Source: Lichtheimia corymbifera B2541 (taxonomy: Eukaryota > Mucoromycota > Mucoromycetes > Mucorales > Lichtheimiaceae). From it: 64,000 nucleotides of DNA. Shown piece by piece: positions 50,092-61,212 of the stretch. Position 1 is the first letter of the stretch, and each line of letters begins with the position of its first letter. The translations under genes were made by a program, and so were the position numbers. The notes under the pieces are model-generated. The model searched no databases. It was not told where the DNA came from and saw only the letters and a list, made by a program, of their open reading frames with translations. Location: positions 1 to 64,000 of the forward strand of contig JNEU01001108.1 of assembly GCA_000697475.1 (NCBI GenBank), given 5' to 3'.

Positions 50092-51469
50092 ATGTTTCTG
50101 CCGTTGTTCGTCTTTTGTCTACCGTTTATCTACGTAGCATTCGCTTACAATCCTCATCGTAACAACAACACTGTATGGGACTATGTCAACGAATTTGGAT
50201 CCGAGGTAAGTCCACTATTATTGTTTCCTATGCGCGCTTGTTCTCAGCAAGGTTTCTTCTTTCCAACTAGTCATTTGTCTCCCCATTGCAGGATGAATCC
50301 GAGTACGATGTGATTGAGACCACCCTGAAGCAGCCCAATATCACGTTCTTTTTACCCAACCAAGCAGCCTTTGCCACTGCTTTGGGCAACGGCGTCTTAA
50401 ATTTTACCAACATCAACACCACCATTTCTCAAATACAACGCCATATCATCACCGATCAAATCTACGACACAGATTCTCTCTTGCATGGTCATCAATACAT
50501 TATTCCAAACGACTCATCTACGGCTCATTCACCTCTTGTCGTGGGCCCATCTTTGCATAACAATTCCATCCTTCAAGTCTCTTCTGGTCTCATTACTGCC
50601 AATGTCATATCCAACACCATCCGATGCAGCAATGGTAAGCTCCAAAGATGGAAACTCTTTCTTGCTCTTTCTCTCTTACACATCCACAACGGCAAATAGG
50701 CATTATTCACATGATTGATCAATTCTTGCAACAACCCAAGTCAACCATGGATACCATTGAAAGTTTGAGTGAATTGGAGACGCATGAGTTGCTGATGAAG
50801 TCATTGAATTTGACAACTGTGGTCTCAGGCCCCAACAAGACCATCTTTGCACCCATATCACAAGCTTGGGCCGATGCCAACTCCACCAGCATGCCTTATG
50901 GCACCCTTGTACACAACCTAAAATTTCAAGTGGTGGATGGTGTCTATTTACAACAGTCCTTGTACGATCCTAGCAACCCCAACAGCTCTATCGTTTTGCC
51001 GACAAATCGACATGATGCTTCTCTCACCTTTCAAATGTCAAATACCGGTGAAATGTTGGTCATTGGCAAATCCATCACTGATGTCGCTCACATTATCCGC
51101 TCTGATATTATCACAACTGAAGGGGTTATTCATTTGGTTGATAAGGTGCTTTCAGCTGATCTCAAAGAAACTAGCGGCAGTAGCAGCAGCATTGGCAGCA
51201 GCAGTGTTGGTGGCAGTAGTAGTAGTAGTAGTGGTAGTCCTATTGGCAGTAGCTATGGTAGTGGTGGTGGTGACAATGTTGCTGCATCGCCACCCAGACC
51301 TGATACGCTCGCTCCTGGTGACATGCAGCATATGCCAGCTTCAGGCGATACCCCATCCTCCATGCAACCTGCTGATACGTTATCCTTTTCCTCATCCCCT
51401 TCCCACTTTGATACCATCACCTTATTATCGACTCTATCTCCTCCATTAATTGCTCTTTGCCTGTTTTGA
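50092..51469 (+). CDS. GPI-anchored protein with two fasciclin (FAS1) domains, 3 exons
   Basis: Exons: 50092-50205, 50292-50634, 50700-51469; 408 residues. The signal peptide ends at about residue 18 (VAFA). FAS1 domain 1 (about 40-170) has ITFFLPNQAAF, a FAS1 H1-type box, and IRCSNGIIHMIDQFL, an H2-type box. Domain 2 (about 180-320) has KTIFAPISQAW and EGVIHLVDKVL. A Ser/Gly-rich linker and Pro/Asp-rich stretch follow, ending with a hydrophobic tail (TLLSTLSPPLIALCLF) fit for a GPI anchor. Many N-x-S/T sites. Fungal FAS1 proteins sit in membrane or wall and take part in adhesion or vacuole/autophagy steps; the role here is not determinable. Confidence 0.92.
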
Positions 51470-52479
51470 GTTACCAAGAAAATATAAACATGTCCCAATG
51501 TGCAATACCCAATATAAGGTGACACCAACTTGTGAGCGGAAAGCTTTTTTGGGAGGTCGGGCACCTGGAATGGTAATCTTGAGACCATCTAGAATACCAT
51601 TTGTGTCTTTGTGTGCTTGTAAGGGTCATTATCATACGCTTCATTATGCAATGCTAGCAATACATGTCAAGTCTTTATGTTTGTAGTTTAGCGTAGAGCC
51701 ATGATAATGGATAGCATTGTACGTAACACAACCCGCACAGAGCATAATGTCAACCACCCATACCATACTACGAATGTTTTAGCTTTCATAGTGGTTACAC
51801 AAGCGTTGCTGACGTTATACCGTGATATGAATTTTTTTTCACAAAGAAAACGTCATGTGGGCTATACTAAAAATACAAGCCATGGTTAAAGCAGCGCTGA
51901 CCGCTGCATTCCTCTCATGCACAAAGCCAGTTTAATGTCCACATGAAGAATATCGAATACGACGACTTGATACAAGACGTTGCTGCAGTAAGCATATTTG
52001 ACTTTTGGTAGAACACGTTAACCAGCTTCTTACAAACCCATTTTCAACCAACTCATCCTTTTATATCCTTTTGTATCTTTATACCCATGCTCCCATTGAA
52101 TTATAAAGCACTTTTATATGCAACATTCGACTTCGTGTAACCAACATACCCAAACCCACACAGACATAGCTTTTGGATTATCCATAGATATTATTACTAG
52201 CGCTCTAAACGTCGATTTTCTGTGGCAGGGCTTAACACTATATATTCGGCAATGGGCTTGCAATAAGCTCAAATCTTTAAGAAACCACACTTGTGTTGGG
52301 GCTACATAAATGTAACTTGAGAAGTCATCTAACTGATCGCTTCGCTCGTAAACGTCTATTTTATGTGGAAAGCATTATCATTAGGGGCAAAAGAATGCAT
52401 TGGGGAAAAGCATGAATAGGATTGTTGGCTGCAGGATCAATGTGTAACCATGGGGAAAGTAATAGTTCATTGGATGGAG

Positions 52480-52600
52480 AAGCTCATCATTGTACCGTTC
52501 ACTCACCCGCTCACCCACCACCACCACCCACACCCATCCACTATCGTTCATCGCTTTAGTTCGTTATAAAAGTGTTGCATGTGAAAAGGCGTACAGCCAT
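52480..52600. repeat. Second dispersed repeat family, partial copy
   Basis: The CTCACCCACCACCACC...CCTATCGTT..., ATGTGAAAAGGCGT order matches 53655-53720 (CTCACCCACCACCATCC, CCCTATCGTTTTCAC, GTGTGAAAAGGTGT). The C-rich part could be partly low complexity, but the flanks match too. Confidence 0.55.
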
Positions 52601-53309
52601 TGAATTGACACGTTTTGTTGAAAGAAAAAAAGGTGTCCCCTGATGGGGATGCTCATGCTCTCTCCAAAGTTAAAGCCAAGGATTCAATTGTATGACCATA
52701 ATAACCCATCCATTTCTCCAAACGCTCCTCCAGTAAAGCAATAATACCATCTTCTAGTTGTCGTACTCATTTGCCTTTATCCTTTCAGCCTACGCGTCTG
52801 TATCCTTGCCTTCGATTTCTCGTTCACGTTATATAATGAATAGGTCGCGATTATTCGCTGCTGATATGACCAACGTACTCGTGTGCTGAAAAGCGTCTCC
52901 CACTTTTATTGTTGTTGTGCAGCCTACTTGTCTGTGTCTATCCTACCACCGAAAACGCGAAGGTTGTAGATCCATCTCTTTGCTGCTGCTGGTCATTGTC
53001 AAGTAGCTCAATAGCAATGGTAGCCAAGAAGTAGAATAGGGTAGTCAATAAAAGCGTAGCTATTCAAAGTGGCGTTGTCTTACGTGTAGCCTTGGTACAA
53101 AAACAGTGGGAAAACTGCGAAAAGAGATAGGAGTGTATGAAGCGTGTCTGCTCATTGTAAATGGAGTCGTGTTTTACATCGTCGTCGTCGATGAATCGTT
53201 GAATTGGTGAAGCGATAAAGCCAAGCGAGTAAAGTAATAAAAAGAGCTGTGAGTCGTGAGTGGAGAAAGGGGAGGATTTTTAGTTTGTCGGGGCTTATGT
53301 TACCATGCG

Positions 53310-53500
53310 CATAAGGAAAATCGTAGCACCACCCACCCTCCACTCATCTACCCACCCCCTATCATCTTATAGTCAGTTACACGGCAGCTACAGCAATCAT
53401 CTTTTGTATGCATATCCACGCTATCAAGTGCCACCTCATGTCCATCCATCAATCTTTGTCTCATCGATTTATCTTCCCCATTGGAGTAATTAGTTTGCTC
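53310..53500. repeat. Second dispersed repeat family, copy
   Basis: Shares CACCCACC...CCCCTATCATC, GGCAGCTACAGCAATCATC and GTGCCACCTCATGTCCATCC blocks with the copies at 32290-32570 and 53640-53900. Confidence 0.6.
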
Positions 53501-53639
53501 TCAAAGTCATGCCCATTGTCTACCTTCTTGTAATTAAAGATCGATCGAAAGGATGCTTTTAAGAAAAGTGATTCGTTGATCTCAGGAACGAATGCTTGGT
53601 ATTCCTTTGGATATTTTATCGGCTTCAATTACTTGTAGG

Positions 53640-53900
53640 ACATGATCATGTATCATTCGTCCACTCACCCACCACCATCCACACATCCCCTATCGTTTTC
53701 ACAACGTGTGAAAAGGTGTGTTGTGGCCATCTATCTATTGTCTCCACTTGCCCATTATGGCTGATGCTATCATTGCGAGTAATTGGTACATCCCATTATC
53801 TTTTCACGGTATTGCACGGATCAAATGCCACCTCTCATCCACCCATTTGCCTTTGCACAATGCATGCCAAAGGATCGAAACCGGTGGTTAATCATGCTGT
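53640..53900. repeat. Second dispersed repeat family, copy
   Basis: The run CCCATTATGGCTGATGCTAT, then ATTGGTACATCCCATTATC and TTTGCACAATGCATGCCAAA, aligns with 32320-32550 in the same order and orientation. Confidence 0.65.
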
Positions 53901-54289
53901 AGTCATATTATTATTTATGTGTGTATGGTAGTCTACCGGGAAACAAAGGGAATCGAAAATACTGGAAAGTTGTGGCCATACATCGCATGTCAATGTTAAA
54001 AGGAATTTGTTGGAAAGGGTTACGCTCATCATCAATCAGTAAAGAAGTGTATGCGACAACAATGCAGATGTCTTTGGAAGATTCCAGAGATTTGTGTAAG
54101 GTTGATGCCTTTTTTGTGAATTAGCAGCTAACTCCATAACTGCTCACGTGATGCCTATTTTTTTAATTATATAGTTGTAAGACAAGCGGCTATGTAGGGC
54201 GGTGTGTAGTAAAATTGTCATTTTTCTTTAACCCCTTGTTCCTCATGTGCTGACCCACATTTTCTTTTTTCTCGTGTTACACGAGCTAC

Positions 54290-55165
54290 AGATAAAAAAT
54301 GGGCAACGGCGCGCCACTTTATCTCACACGCACGTGCCAATGTTCATGCATAAACAATGGCTTTTTTTTTGCTACATGGCCATACGGGCCTAGATGTAGA
54401 AATAGACATTTTCCCTCACTGGTCGGGATAATCTCTGTTTTTGTGTTGACCCCACACACGATCCCTTTTTTGGTGCAGGAGTCTAGGATCCATGATTCGA
54501 CACTGACACGCCACTCTTACCTCCTCTCCCATGAACCACTGCATCCTGCTATGTGGGTGTAGGATTAGACAATGACACGGTGTCTTTATTCTTGCTATCG
54601 GGTGCTCATATTCCTTTTGCCCTACTCAGTGAGCTATGGAACCATACAACAGAAATGATACGCCCATATACATACCCCGTGTATCAACAATAGCTTGTGT
54701 TTCTACGCGGAGTCGTGTGGGTCGAGATGTAGATTTCCACATTTCTCTGCTCGGGATTATTTTGTTTACATACTTACCCTCCCCCAATCACTACTTTTTT
54801 TTGTGCATGAGTCTAATATCCATGATTTAACAATGGTATGCCATTATTATTTTCTACTCTGTGAACCAATGCATTCCTTACACCTGGCTATCTGGGCCGA
54901 GAATCAGACAATGACACGTTATCTTTTTTGTTGCTGTTCAGGTACTTCAATTCCCTTTTCCCATGGTCAATGAGCCAAGAATTCATGGGCCTAGATGTAG
55001 ATGCAAACATTTCCTCTTTTCCATCCTCGCTGCTCGAGATAACCTTTGTTTATGTGTTGACCCCCCACGTCCCGTGCATGAACATGGAATCCATGATTCA
55101 ACAATGACACACCTCCCTTATCTCGTAGCTCCGTGAACCAATGGATTCATGCATCAACAATTGTG
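54290..55165. repeat. Degenerate tandem repeat, units of about 0.27-0.33 kb
   Basis: At least three units, recognisable by the ordered blocks GG(C/T)C(T/G)AGATGTAGA (54388, 54720, 54988), TGCTCG(G/A)GATAA or similar, GTGTTGACCCC, ATCCATGATT(C/T)(A/G)ACA(C/A)TG and GTGAACCA(A/C)TG. Spacing is about 331 and 268 bases. Divergence between units is high. Confidence 0.7.
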
Positions 55166-55409
55166 TTTCTTGTTGGGATCCTGTGTTTGTGGGGAGGGGG
55201 TAGATTGACCCCTAGATTTTGACACGATGTATTTTTTTTCTTGGCATCCTTTGATTCATGCAGTGACTTGTGCACATTCCCGTAGCGCCTTGAAGCCAAT
55301 AGTTTGTGGATCTACAATGGCATACCCTTCCGATATCTCCTTCTCACCAAGCAATGGTGGATCATCAATAACATTTTCTTCCTCCAACATGTGGTCATTG
55401 GAGGCAGTT

Positions 55410-55660
55410 CCCTCTCCCTGTTGTCACGCGTGATACTTTTGGATTCATGCATTATTCCCGCAATGTCCCATTGCTTATCTCCTCCTCATACACCAATGAG
55501 GGATCAACAATGACACTTTTTTTATTTGTACACGCGACCATGTAGGTCGAGGCATACTTTACAACCCATGTTGTCTCTCGCTTGTCACTCGTGATGCTCT
55601 TGAATTCATGCATTCATCCCCAACAAATGTCATTTTTACCCTTATCTTGTGCTTCTACGA
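55410..55660. repeat. Two further degenerate units, about 165 bp apart
   Basis: TTGTCACGCGTGATACTTTT (55420) and TTGTCACTCGTGATGCTCTT (55585) are each followed by GGATTCATGCATT or GAATTCATGCATT, a C-rich block and CTTATCT. They look like shortened relatives of the 0.33 kb unit. Confidence 0.6.
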
Positions 55661-55729
55661 GGGATCCGATAGGTGCGATAAAGTTGACTCATTGTTTTAT
55701 TTTTCTGTACCCTCTGATGCTGTGAGGAT

Positions 55730-55862
55730 TGACGCATGAATGAGTGAATGTGTTTTTTTTTGTAGCCATTTATGGGATCGTGCCCATTGAGAAATGATGC
55801 ATGAATGTATGAATTTGTTTTTGCAGCCTCACATGGGATCGCGCTCGTTGAGGAAACGACGC
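55730..55862. repeat. Tandem duplication, unit about 64 bp
   Basis: GA(C/T)GCATGAATG.(G/A)TGAAT followed by a T-run, (T)GCAGCC or TGTAGCC, ATGGGATCG(T/C)GC and TTGAG(A/G)AA occurs at about 55732 and 55796. Confidence 0.7.
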
Positions 55863-56079
55863 CCGCATTAGAGACATCCACCTGATGTTGGTGCAGCTGC
55901 CATCAACAACCCGGTTTTCTTTAGACATCCCCATGCACTTCCATCACACTGAATCATGCAATAAGTTTAATGAAATGTCATACAGGCTCATTCATCGTTG
56001 TTGATAACTGCTATATTCTTAAAACGAATTCGATTTATTAACGATAGGGGAAGGGAAAATAATCAGCGAACGTAAATCT

Positions 56080-56275
56080 GATGCGTCATTGTGATGTAGG
56101 GGAAAAGGATCCTATCATTTGGCCACTTGCAAAAAAAGCGCACGCGTAGAGAGGAATATGGGGGAGCAAACAATGGTTCCAATTTTGTGCGTCATTGTGA
56201 TCCGAGAAAAAAGATCCTTCCTTTGAGAATGTGAAAAAGAACGCCCGTGTATGAGATATCCACCTGATGTTGATG
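56080..56275. repeat. Direct duplication around GTGCGTCATTGTGAT
   Basis: (A/G)TGCGTCATTGTGAT followed by GGATCCT or AGATCCT and a run of A near ACGC occurs at about 56088 and 56189. The following ATATCCACCTGATGTTGATG (56257) also matches ACATCCACCTGATGTTGGTG at 55877. Confidence 0.65.
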
Positions 56276-57026
56276 ATACTGGAGTTCTGGATCCTCGTTT
56301 TCTTTTCTACTTGGATCTACTCCTTTCCATTTTCACAGCCCCAACTCCATATAAGCATGATTTGACACGGACCATTTTCCATCACTTTCTTCTCGCTCTT
56401 CTCTCTTCTCTCTTCTCTATACAATCTTACTCTCTTGCTCTATGTATTGCTCTACCACGAAGCGCTGTTCTTACAATCAAGCCATGCTGTTACTCTCCAA
56501 GACTGCTGTAGCCCTCTACTATCACTCGGTGGTCCTTGCTATTACTTTCAGTTGTGGGTGTCATGTTCTTTGATCCATGGTCCTTGCTCTTGCCATATCA
56601 TGTCATTGGGTCTGACAACAGGCAGCAGTCATTGTTGGCGCCTCGTCATCAAGCAGAAAGCGTGGGTGGTGTCATGGTCTCTTGGTATTGGTGGAACCTT
56701 GGTACATTTTGTCTACGGGTCTTGGTCATGCAGACTATTGCACTGGTGTGACAACATGCAGGCGTTATCTTTTCTGGTGTTATTGTCATCAAGTAAAGGA
56801 TTCTCTTTGCTCAAGTCAACGGTCAAGTTCCTTGTTCATGGTCCATGGCCAAGATGGTGGTCAAGTTCCTTGTTCAGCAAGGATTGTCCTTATTTATTAT
56901 TTATTCGGTGTCCCTCGTCTCCACTCGCCTCCGCCTTTCCCCTTCCCCCTTTATCCTCCTCCTCAGCAAGGTAAGTCTGTCAACTTTGGATCTTATTGTA
57001 TGATTGATACTGACATCTTGCAATAG

Positions 57027-57140
57027 TAGGGAACATAAACAACGGCTCAGCCATCCACGACCCACCCTACGCTAACCACGTAGAGGGGGTCGGAGCCGGG
57101 TCTATCCCGGCGTTCCCTGCTTGCTGAGTTGAGTTGAGGG
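57027..57140 (+). ncRNA. Candidate structured RNA element with a pseudoknot
   Basis: Four perfect or near-perfect helices fit in 104 bases. Helix A: 57028-57034 (AGGGAAC) with 57112-57118 (GTTCCCT). Helix B: 57043-57051 (CGGCTCAGC) with 57123-57131 (GCTGAGTTG), 9 pairs including two G-U. Hairpin C: 57058-57063 with 57087-57092 and 57067-57071 with 57079-57083, loop CTAACCA. Hairpin D: 57095-57100 (GCCGGG) with 57106-57111 (CCCGGC), loop of five. A and B cross, making a pseudoknot that encloses C and D; A stacks directly on D. The segment is followed by a TTGAG tandem and is flanked by AATAG (57022-57026) and GGGTAAGT (57138-57145), which look like splice sites. It could be the structured end of a non-LTR element, a ribozyme-like RNA, or a spliced non-coding exon. 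Known only by eye. Confidence 0.45.
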
Positions 57141-57321
57141 TAAGTAATGGTATTTGGGTATTGTGATCTTTCATTATTGATACTAACAACATTCTTTTAC
57201 TATGGTTCTTCTTCCGTGATCTCTTTGGTCTTTGTTTCCTTTGTGGTTATCTTCTATTCCTTTTGTGGATTACTTCATCTTATCAACATTCAATTATTTT
57301 AATAATAAAGATAAAAGATCC

Positions 57322-59014
57322 CTAAGTTCTAAAGCGAATGGGCACCTTGATAAATGTTTGAGGAGTAGTTTTTCCATGCACAGACGGCTCGTCTTGGGGT
57401 AGTAACCCACCACGAAGATTGACCTATTTGATCATGTTAGATGAGCCAATATGTTGTTCACAATAAACCAAAGCAAGTCCTGACCTGAAGAGATGGATGG
57501 ATGAATCTTGGCACTCGTAATGTGGCATCTCGTTCACTTCTAAGCTTGACGTATTCATCCATGCTCCTTTCTTCATCAATCATCTTGTTGAGTTTCTTGT
57601 GTACACCAAGGGGGGTCATCACCTTATGCTAAATCCATCATCAGCATGTCGCTATGGCAACCATACACCGTTTGTGCACTTACAGTTCGCAAGCTAGTAG
57701 CAGGAGGATAATCATGCCCAACATAAATGCGGGTATCGTTCGGCCATAACTTGTACATTTTGTGGATGCTGGTATACATTTGCTCAGCGCTACCCCCAGG
57801 AAAATCACAGCGAGCAGTACCAATATCAGGCTGTAATAGAAACGCTTGAACTTGAGTCATTTGGGGACATGGATTATCAATGCCAGCCATTTTCATACAT
57901 ACCATGAACAACGTATCGCCAACAAAGGCTGCGTCACCAATACGATAGGACATGCAAGCAGGTGTGTGACCAGGAGTAGCAATGACGCTGCAATGGATCA
58001 TGTCGCCAAGTGTCCAAGTATCATCTTCTTTGACAAGTCGATCAAAATGCTCCATTGTGAATGCAGTTGTTGGAAGGTTGTATCGCTCAAGAAAAGTCTT
58101 TTGGACCTCGATCACGTTGTTGCCAATGCAAAATTCGGGCTATTCGTGATAATATCGTATCAGTAAAAGAGTTGGATGGCAAGTTCATTCAAAACATACG
58201 TTGGATGGTAATTGTTCTTTCAGGTATATCGCAGCCGTTAAATGGTCCTATCGATTGGCTACATTTAGTACAGTGATATTTGTATTCATCCACGTATACT
58301 TACAGCATGCACATGTGTATCAATGATCTTGGTCACGTTGAGGCCGAAACGGTTGACGTGTTCAAGGATTAGCTTGGCTGTGCGAGGCTGAACAACGGCA
58401 TCCAAGGGATCATAATCCAATACAGGATCAATGATATAGGTTTCCTTGCTCACTATTATTGAAAGTGGTTACTATGATGCTGTTGATCCATGTTGATTTG
58501 AGTTTCGACTTACCGATATCGGTCACAATGTATTGTGCTGTTGCTGTCTCATGCTCAAAGATGGTGTGGACCCAGGGCGAGTGGTCGTTTGCATGTGTTT
58601 TGAGTGGAAGACGATCATCCGTCCATTGATTGAGACCACCAACAATATTGTAAATGTCGTTGAATCCTAGTTCCTCGGCAGCGTATTTGCTCACAATCCC
58701 ACTTCTTCTGCCAGATCGACAATAGATGATCACCTGATAAAAGCGTGTCACCCTTATTATATGCATATATAATTCTTCTCTCTTACTGTTGCTTCTTTAT
58801 CGACAAGATCGATCAATGCTGCCGTAAACATATCGCGGTTGCTTTCGTATACGCTGAAGGGGACGTTGTAACTGGCTTCAATCTTGCCAAAGGTCTCAAT
58901 CTCATGACGTTCTCGCACGTCGACAATTTGCACTCGGTGACATGAGTATAAACCGGATTCTTCAATGCGTTGATAAGCTTCGAGAGGTGTAATGTCTTTG
59001 ACAGTGAAGGTCAT
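57322..59014 (-). CDS. Rhodanese / persulfide-dioxygenase-like (MBL fold) fusion, 8 exons
   Basis: Exons: 59014-58787, 58733-58514, 58452-58304, 58247-58200, 58139-57903, 57830-57684, 57628-57485, 57423-57322; 424 residues. The rhodanese domain (1-125) has VQIVDVRERHE and the active loop IIYCRSGRRSG with the catalytic Cys. The metallo-beta-lactamase domain (about 145-375) has THVHADH (metal ligands), TPGHTPACMSY, GDTLFMPDIGTARCDFPGGS and YVGHDYPPA, the ETHE1/Blh-like persulfide dioxygenase pattern with a C-terminal segment (RDATLRVPRFIHPSLQVNLRGG) typical of the group. Such enzymes oxidise glutathione persulfide to sulfite while rhodanese moves sulfane sulfur. The order here, rhodanese first, is the reverse of bacterial PRF fusions. 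Intron 3 falls exactly inside the motif, after THVHA. No mitochondrial presequence is obvious. Confidence 0.93.
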
Positions 59015-59675
59015 TGTGGTGTGGGGTTGTTGGTGGGCTCATGTCGATAAGGAAGTGAAACAAATATAAGGAAGAGGAGAGACATGTCGGTGTCTGGGAT
59101 TCGTCGGATCGGAAACGCGCCATTCCGCGTCAGCATTGCTAATCGTTGCGTGTGCTTAGTGGAGGACTTGTGAGACATTGCATCTGATTGGACGTTATCA
59201 CCTTCTAAAGGAGTTCTTTGTCAGCTACATCCACCCCCACTCTATCACACGACGCATGACGTTAGCAGTTATCATCAATCACATTACTATGAGAAGATCA
59301 CTCCTGATATTTCTTTTGTACGACATTATGCCAGAATCCCGTCCTTTGACTATGCAAATCGACCATTGTTACAAGAACACCCAATTCAATCCCCTTTATG
59401 TGCTTCGAATAGCCTCATTTTTACGCTAAGGTCGTATCTTTTATACAGAGTTGCATAAACAGGCATCTATGCGATCAAGTTTCTTTGCGGATATAAATGA
59501 TTTCAAGGGACAGGCGGATGGAAAAGGAAACAAGGGGGAAGAGGTAGATGTGAATATTGTACAAGAGAGTGGAAACATATGGTATTTGATGATGATGCAA
59601 GGGAAGAGGGCCATGTTGATGCGTGTGTGTGCGTGTGTGCGGTGTATGTGAAAAGAGATCAAAATGGTGCTATCT
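59015..59675. other. Intergenic region
   Basis: Promoter side of the rhodanese fusion gene and 3' side of the NIPA gene; GT-rich near 59620-59650. No gene. Confidence 0.5.
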
Positions 59676-61046
59676 TTATCGAACGCGCTGTCCACTTTCC
59701 CTACGGTTGACCAATCCTTCCTCTAAATCCGAGTCGTCGTCGTGCATGTCATGTAAACCAACAGCATCCTCAAATCCAGGTTCGTTCAATAATCGTTGTT
59801 CATCCTCGTCTTGCGAAGTGATTTCATCCTGGGCGCCAGCGCCACGTGCAATTGAATCCAAAAGATATACACCAGTGAAAATGATAATAAAACCAGAGAT
59901 AAGAGAGATGACATAGACAGGGCTGTCAACATTAAATCCTTGAAAGAGAATCGTAGAGGCAGCAATGGTGGCTGTTGTAAAGCATACAAAGTAGATTGGG
60001 TTGACACTAAAGGTAAATCCTTGTAAGCCTATACACCGTGGTACTCATTTTATCCTTCCATGCTTACACGTTGGTCGAGAATTGCTCCAGTGCCTTGTTA
60101 AAGTAATTCATCTGTGTAACAATACACACAGCGACTACAATGCCGAATGCATATGTCGATGGATGAGTGAATTGATTGTTGCCTGCAAACGTCAGCTTGA
60201 GAGCAATGCCGAATGCCTTGATTGCCATGACCGATACTGATCCAACCAACGAACAAATGGATACGTAGACAAATGGGTTACGTCGGCCATATTTTGGAAC
60301 CACCAAGTAAATCATTGCCAAGCTAATGATCAAAACCAAAGCACAGTAGGTCATGAAGCCTATTTCCATCCTGTGTATGAGTTCTCCACCGTTCCATTTG
60401 TTCACTGCCTTTCTGTTACTTACCCGGTTGAAGAGCGTAAAAGAGCAACTCATCAATCGATGTCACATTCTTGTCTTCAGGGGCATGTAATACGACAACC
60501 ACCGCACCGACCACTGATAGGAGACATCCCACTCTACCAATCGGTCCAAGCGTCTCCTTGAGGAATATGGATGCAAAGATGGCACTATGAATATCACCCT
60601 TATTAATACACAATCCAATTACTCGCGCGCATAAGCTTACCCAAGAATCACACTAAGTGCACCAAGTGGAGTAACGAGAATGGCCGGTGCAAACGAGTAT
60701 GCTGAAAAGTTCAAGACTTCGCCTACAGCCACTGTGATAAACACGCCACCACCATACCACGGTAAGTTCTCCCAATACTTGACTTGGAAACCATACAACA
60801 AACCTACTTGTTCCCATGCCAGCCCACCACGTCCAATTCCGAAGATAGTGATGCTTGCCATCAACAGCAGAAGTACCTAGCGATCCTTTAGATTAGCTTG
60901 TTTATATAAAGAGAAGCTTAAGCTGATGCGTTACCATGTCGCTTTTGGGTCTTCATGAGGCCTTTTTTTGTGATAATGAAGGAGAGACCGATAAAGACAC
61001 TGGAACTCATGGCGAGGATGAGACCAATATACTTGTCTTGAATCAT
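59676..61046 (-). CDS. NIPA-family magnesium transporter, 6 exons
   Basis: Exons: 61046-60935, 60876-60808, 60731-60641, 60584-60424, 60359-60068, 60006-59676; 351 residues. About nine hydrophobic helices. Family blocks are YIGLILAMSSSVFIGLSFIITKKGL at the N-terminus, WTWWAGMGTMAVGEVLNFSAY, FAPAILVTPLGALSVI, FLKE..G..GR.GC, and QMNYFNKALEQFST..VNPIYFV. The C-terminal tail is acidic and cytosolic. NIPA proteins move Mg2+ across plasma or endosomal membranes. Two splice choices matter: the intron 60807-60732 is read through in a long open frame but must be removed to give WWAGMGTMAVGEV, and the acceptor at 60360 is chosen to avoid a stop. Confidence 0.93.
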
Positions 61047-61212
61047 GGCGACGCGATGAAGAGGAAAAGAGGAGGAAGGAGAGGAACGGTATGCGTGAAA
61101 CAAAAAGAACGAGAGGAAAGAGATCAAATGCACACAAAACCAATTAGGGCGAGAACTTTGATTTTCTTTTGTTCGCAGGATTGATTGACATTTTGTTACT
61201 ATTTATAGACAT

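Larger units (their letters stand above)
51470..57321. other. Gene-free block of degenerate repeats, 5.85 kb
   Basis: No gene could be supported on either strand. Short frames change between copies of the same repeat, which argues against coding. It contains repeat families listed separately, AT-rich tracts, and near its right end a TATA-like CATATAAG site (56348) before a long CT-rich stretch, followed by the structured element at 57027-57140. Confidence 0.6.

Noticed and set aside
53596..53931. 111-codon frame in the gene-free block
   Set aside because: It lies across a dispersed repeat whose other copies do not keep the frame.
56251..56974. Overlapping frames of 86 and 179 codons before the structured element
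   Set aside because: They are Leu/Ser/Cys-rich translations of a CT-rich tract with no domain; kept only as part of a possible non-coding unit.
57027..57140. Reading the structured segment as a tRNA or 5S rRNA gene
   Set aside because: There is no T-loop (TTCRA), no acceptor/D-arm layout and no internal box pattern of either gene type.
57027..57140. Calling the structured segment an HDV-family ribozyme
   Set aside because: Helix order differs (no P4 between the closing strands, an extra hairpin before P3), so the name would overstate the evidence.
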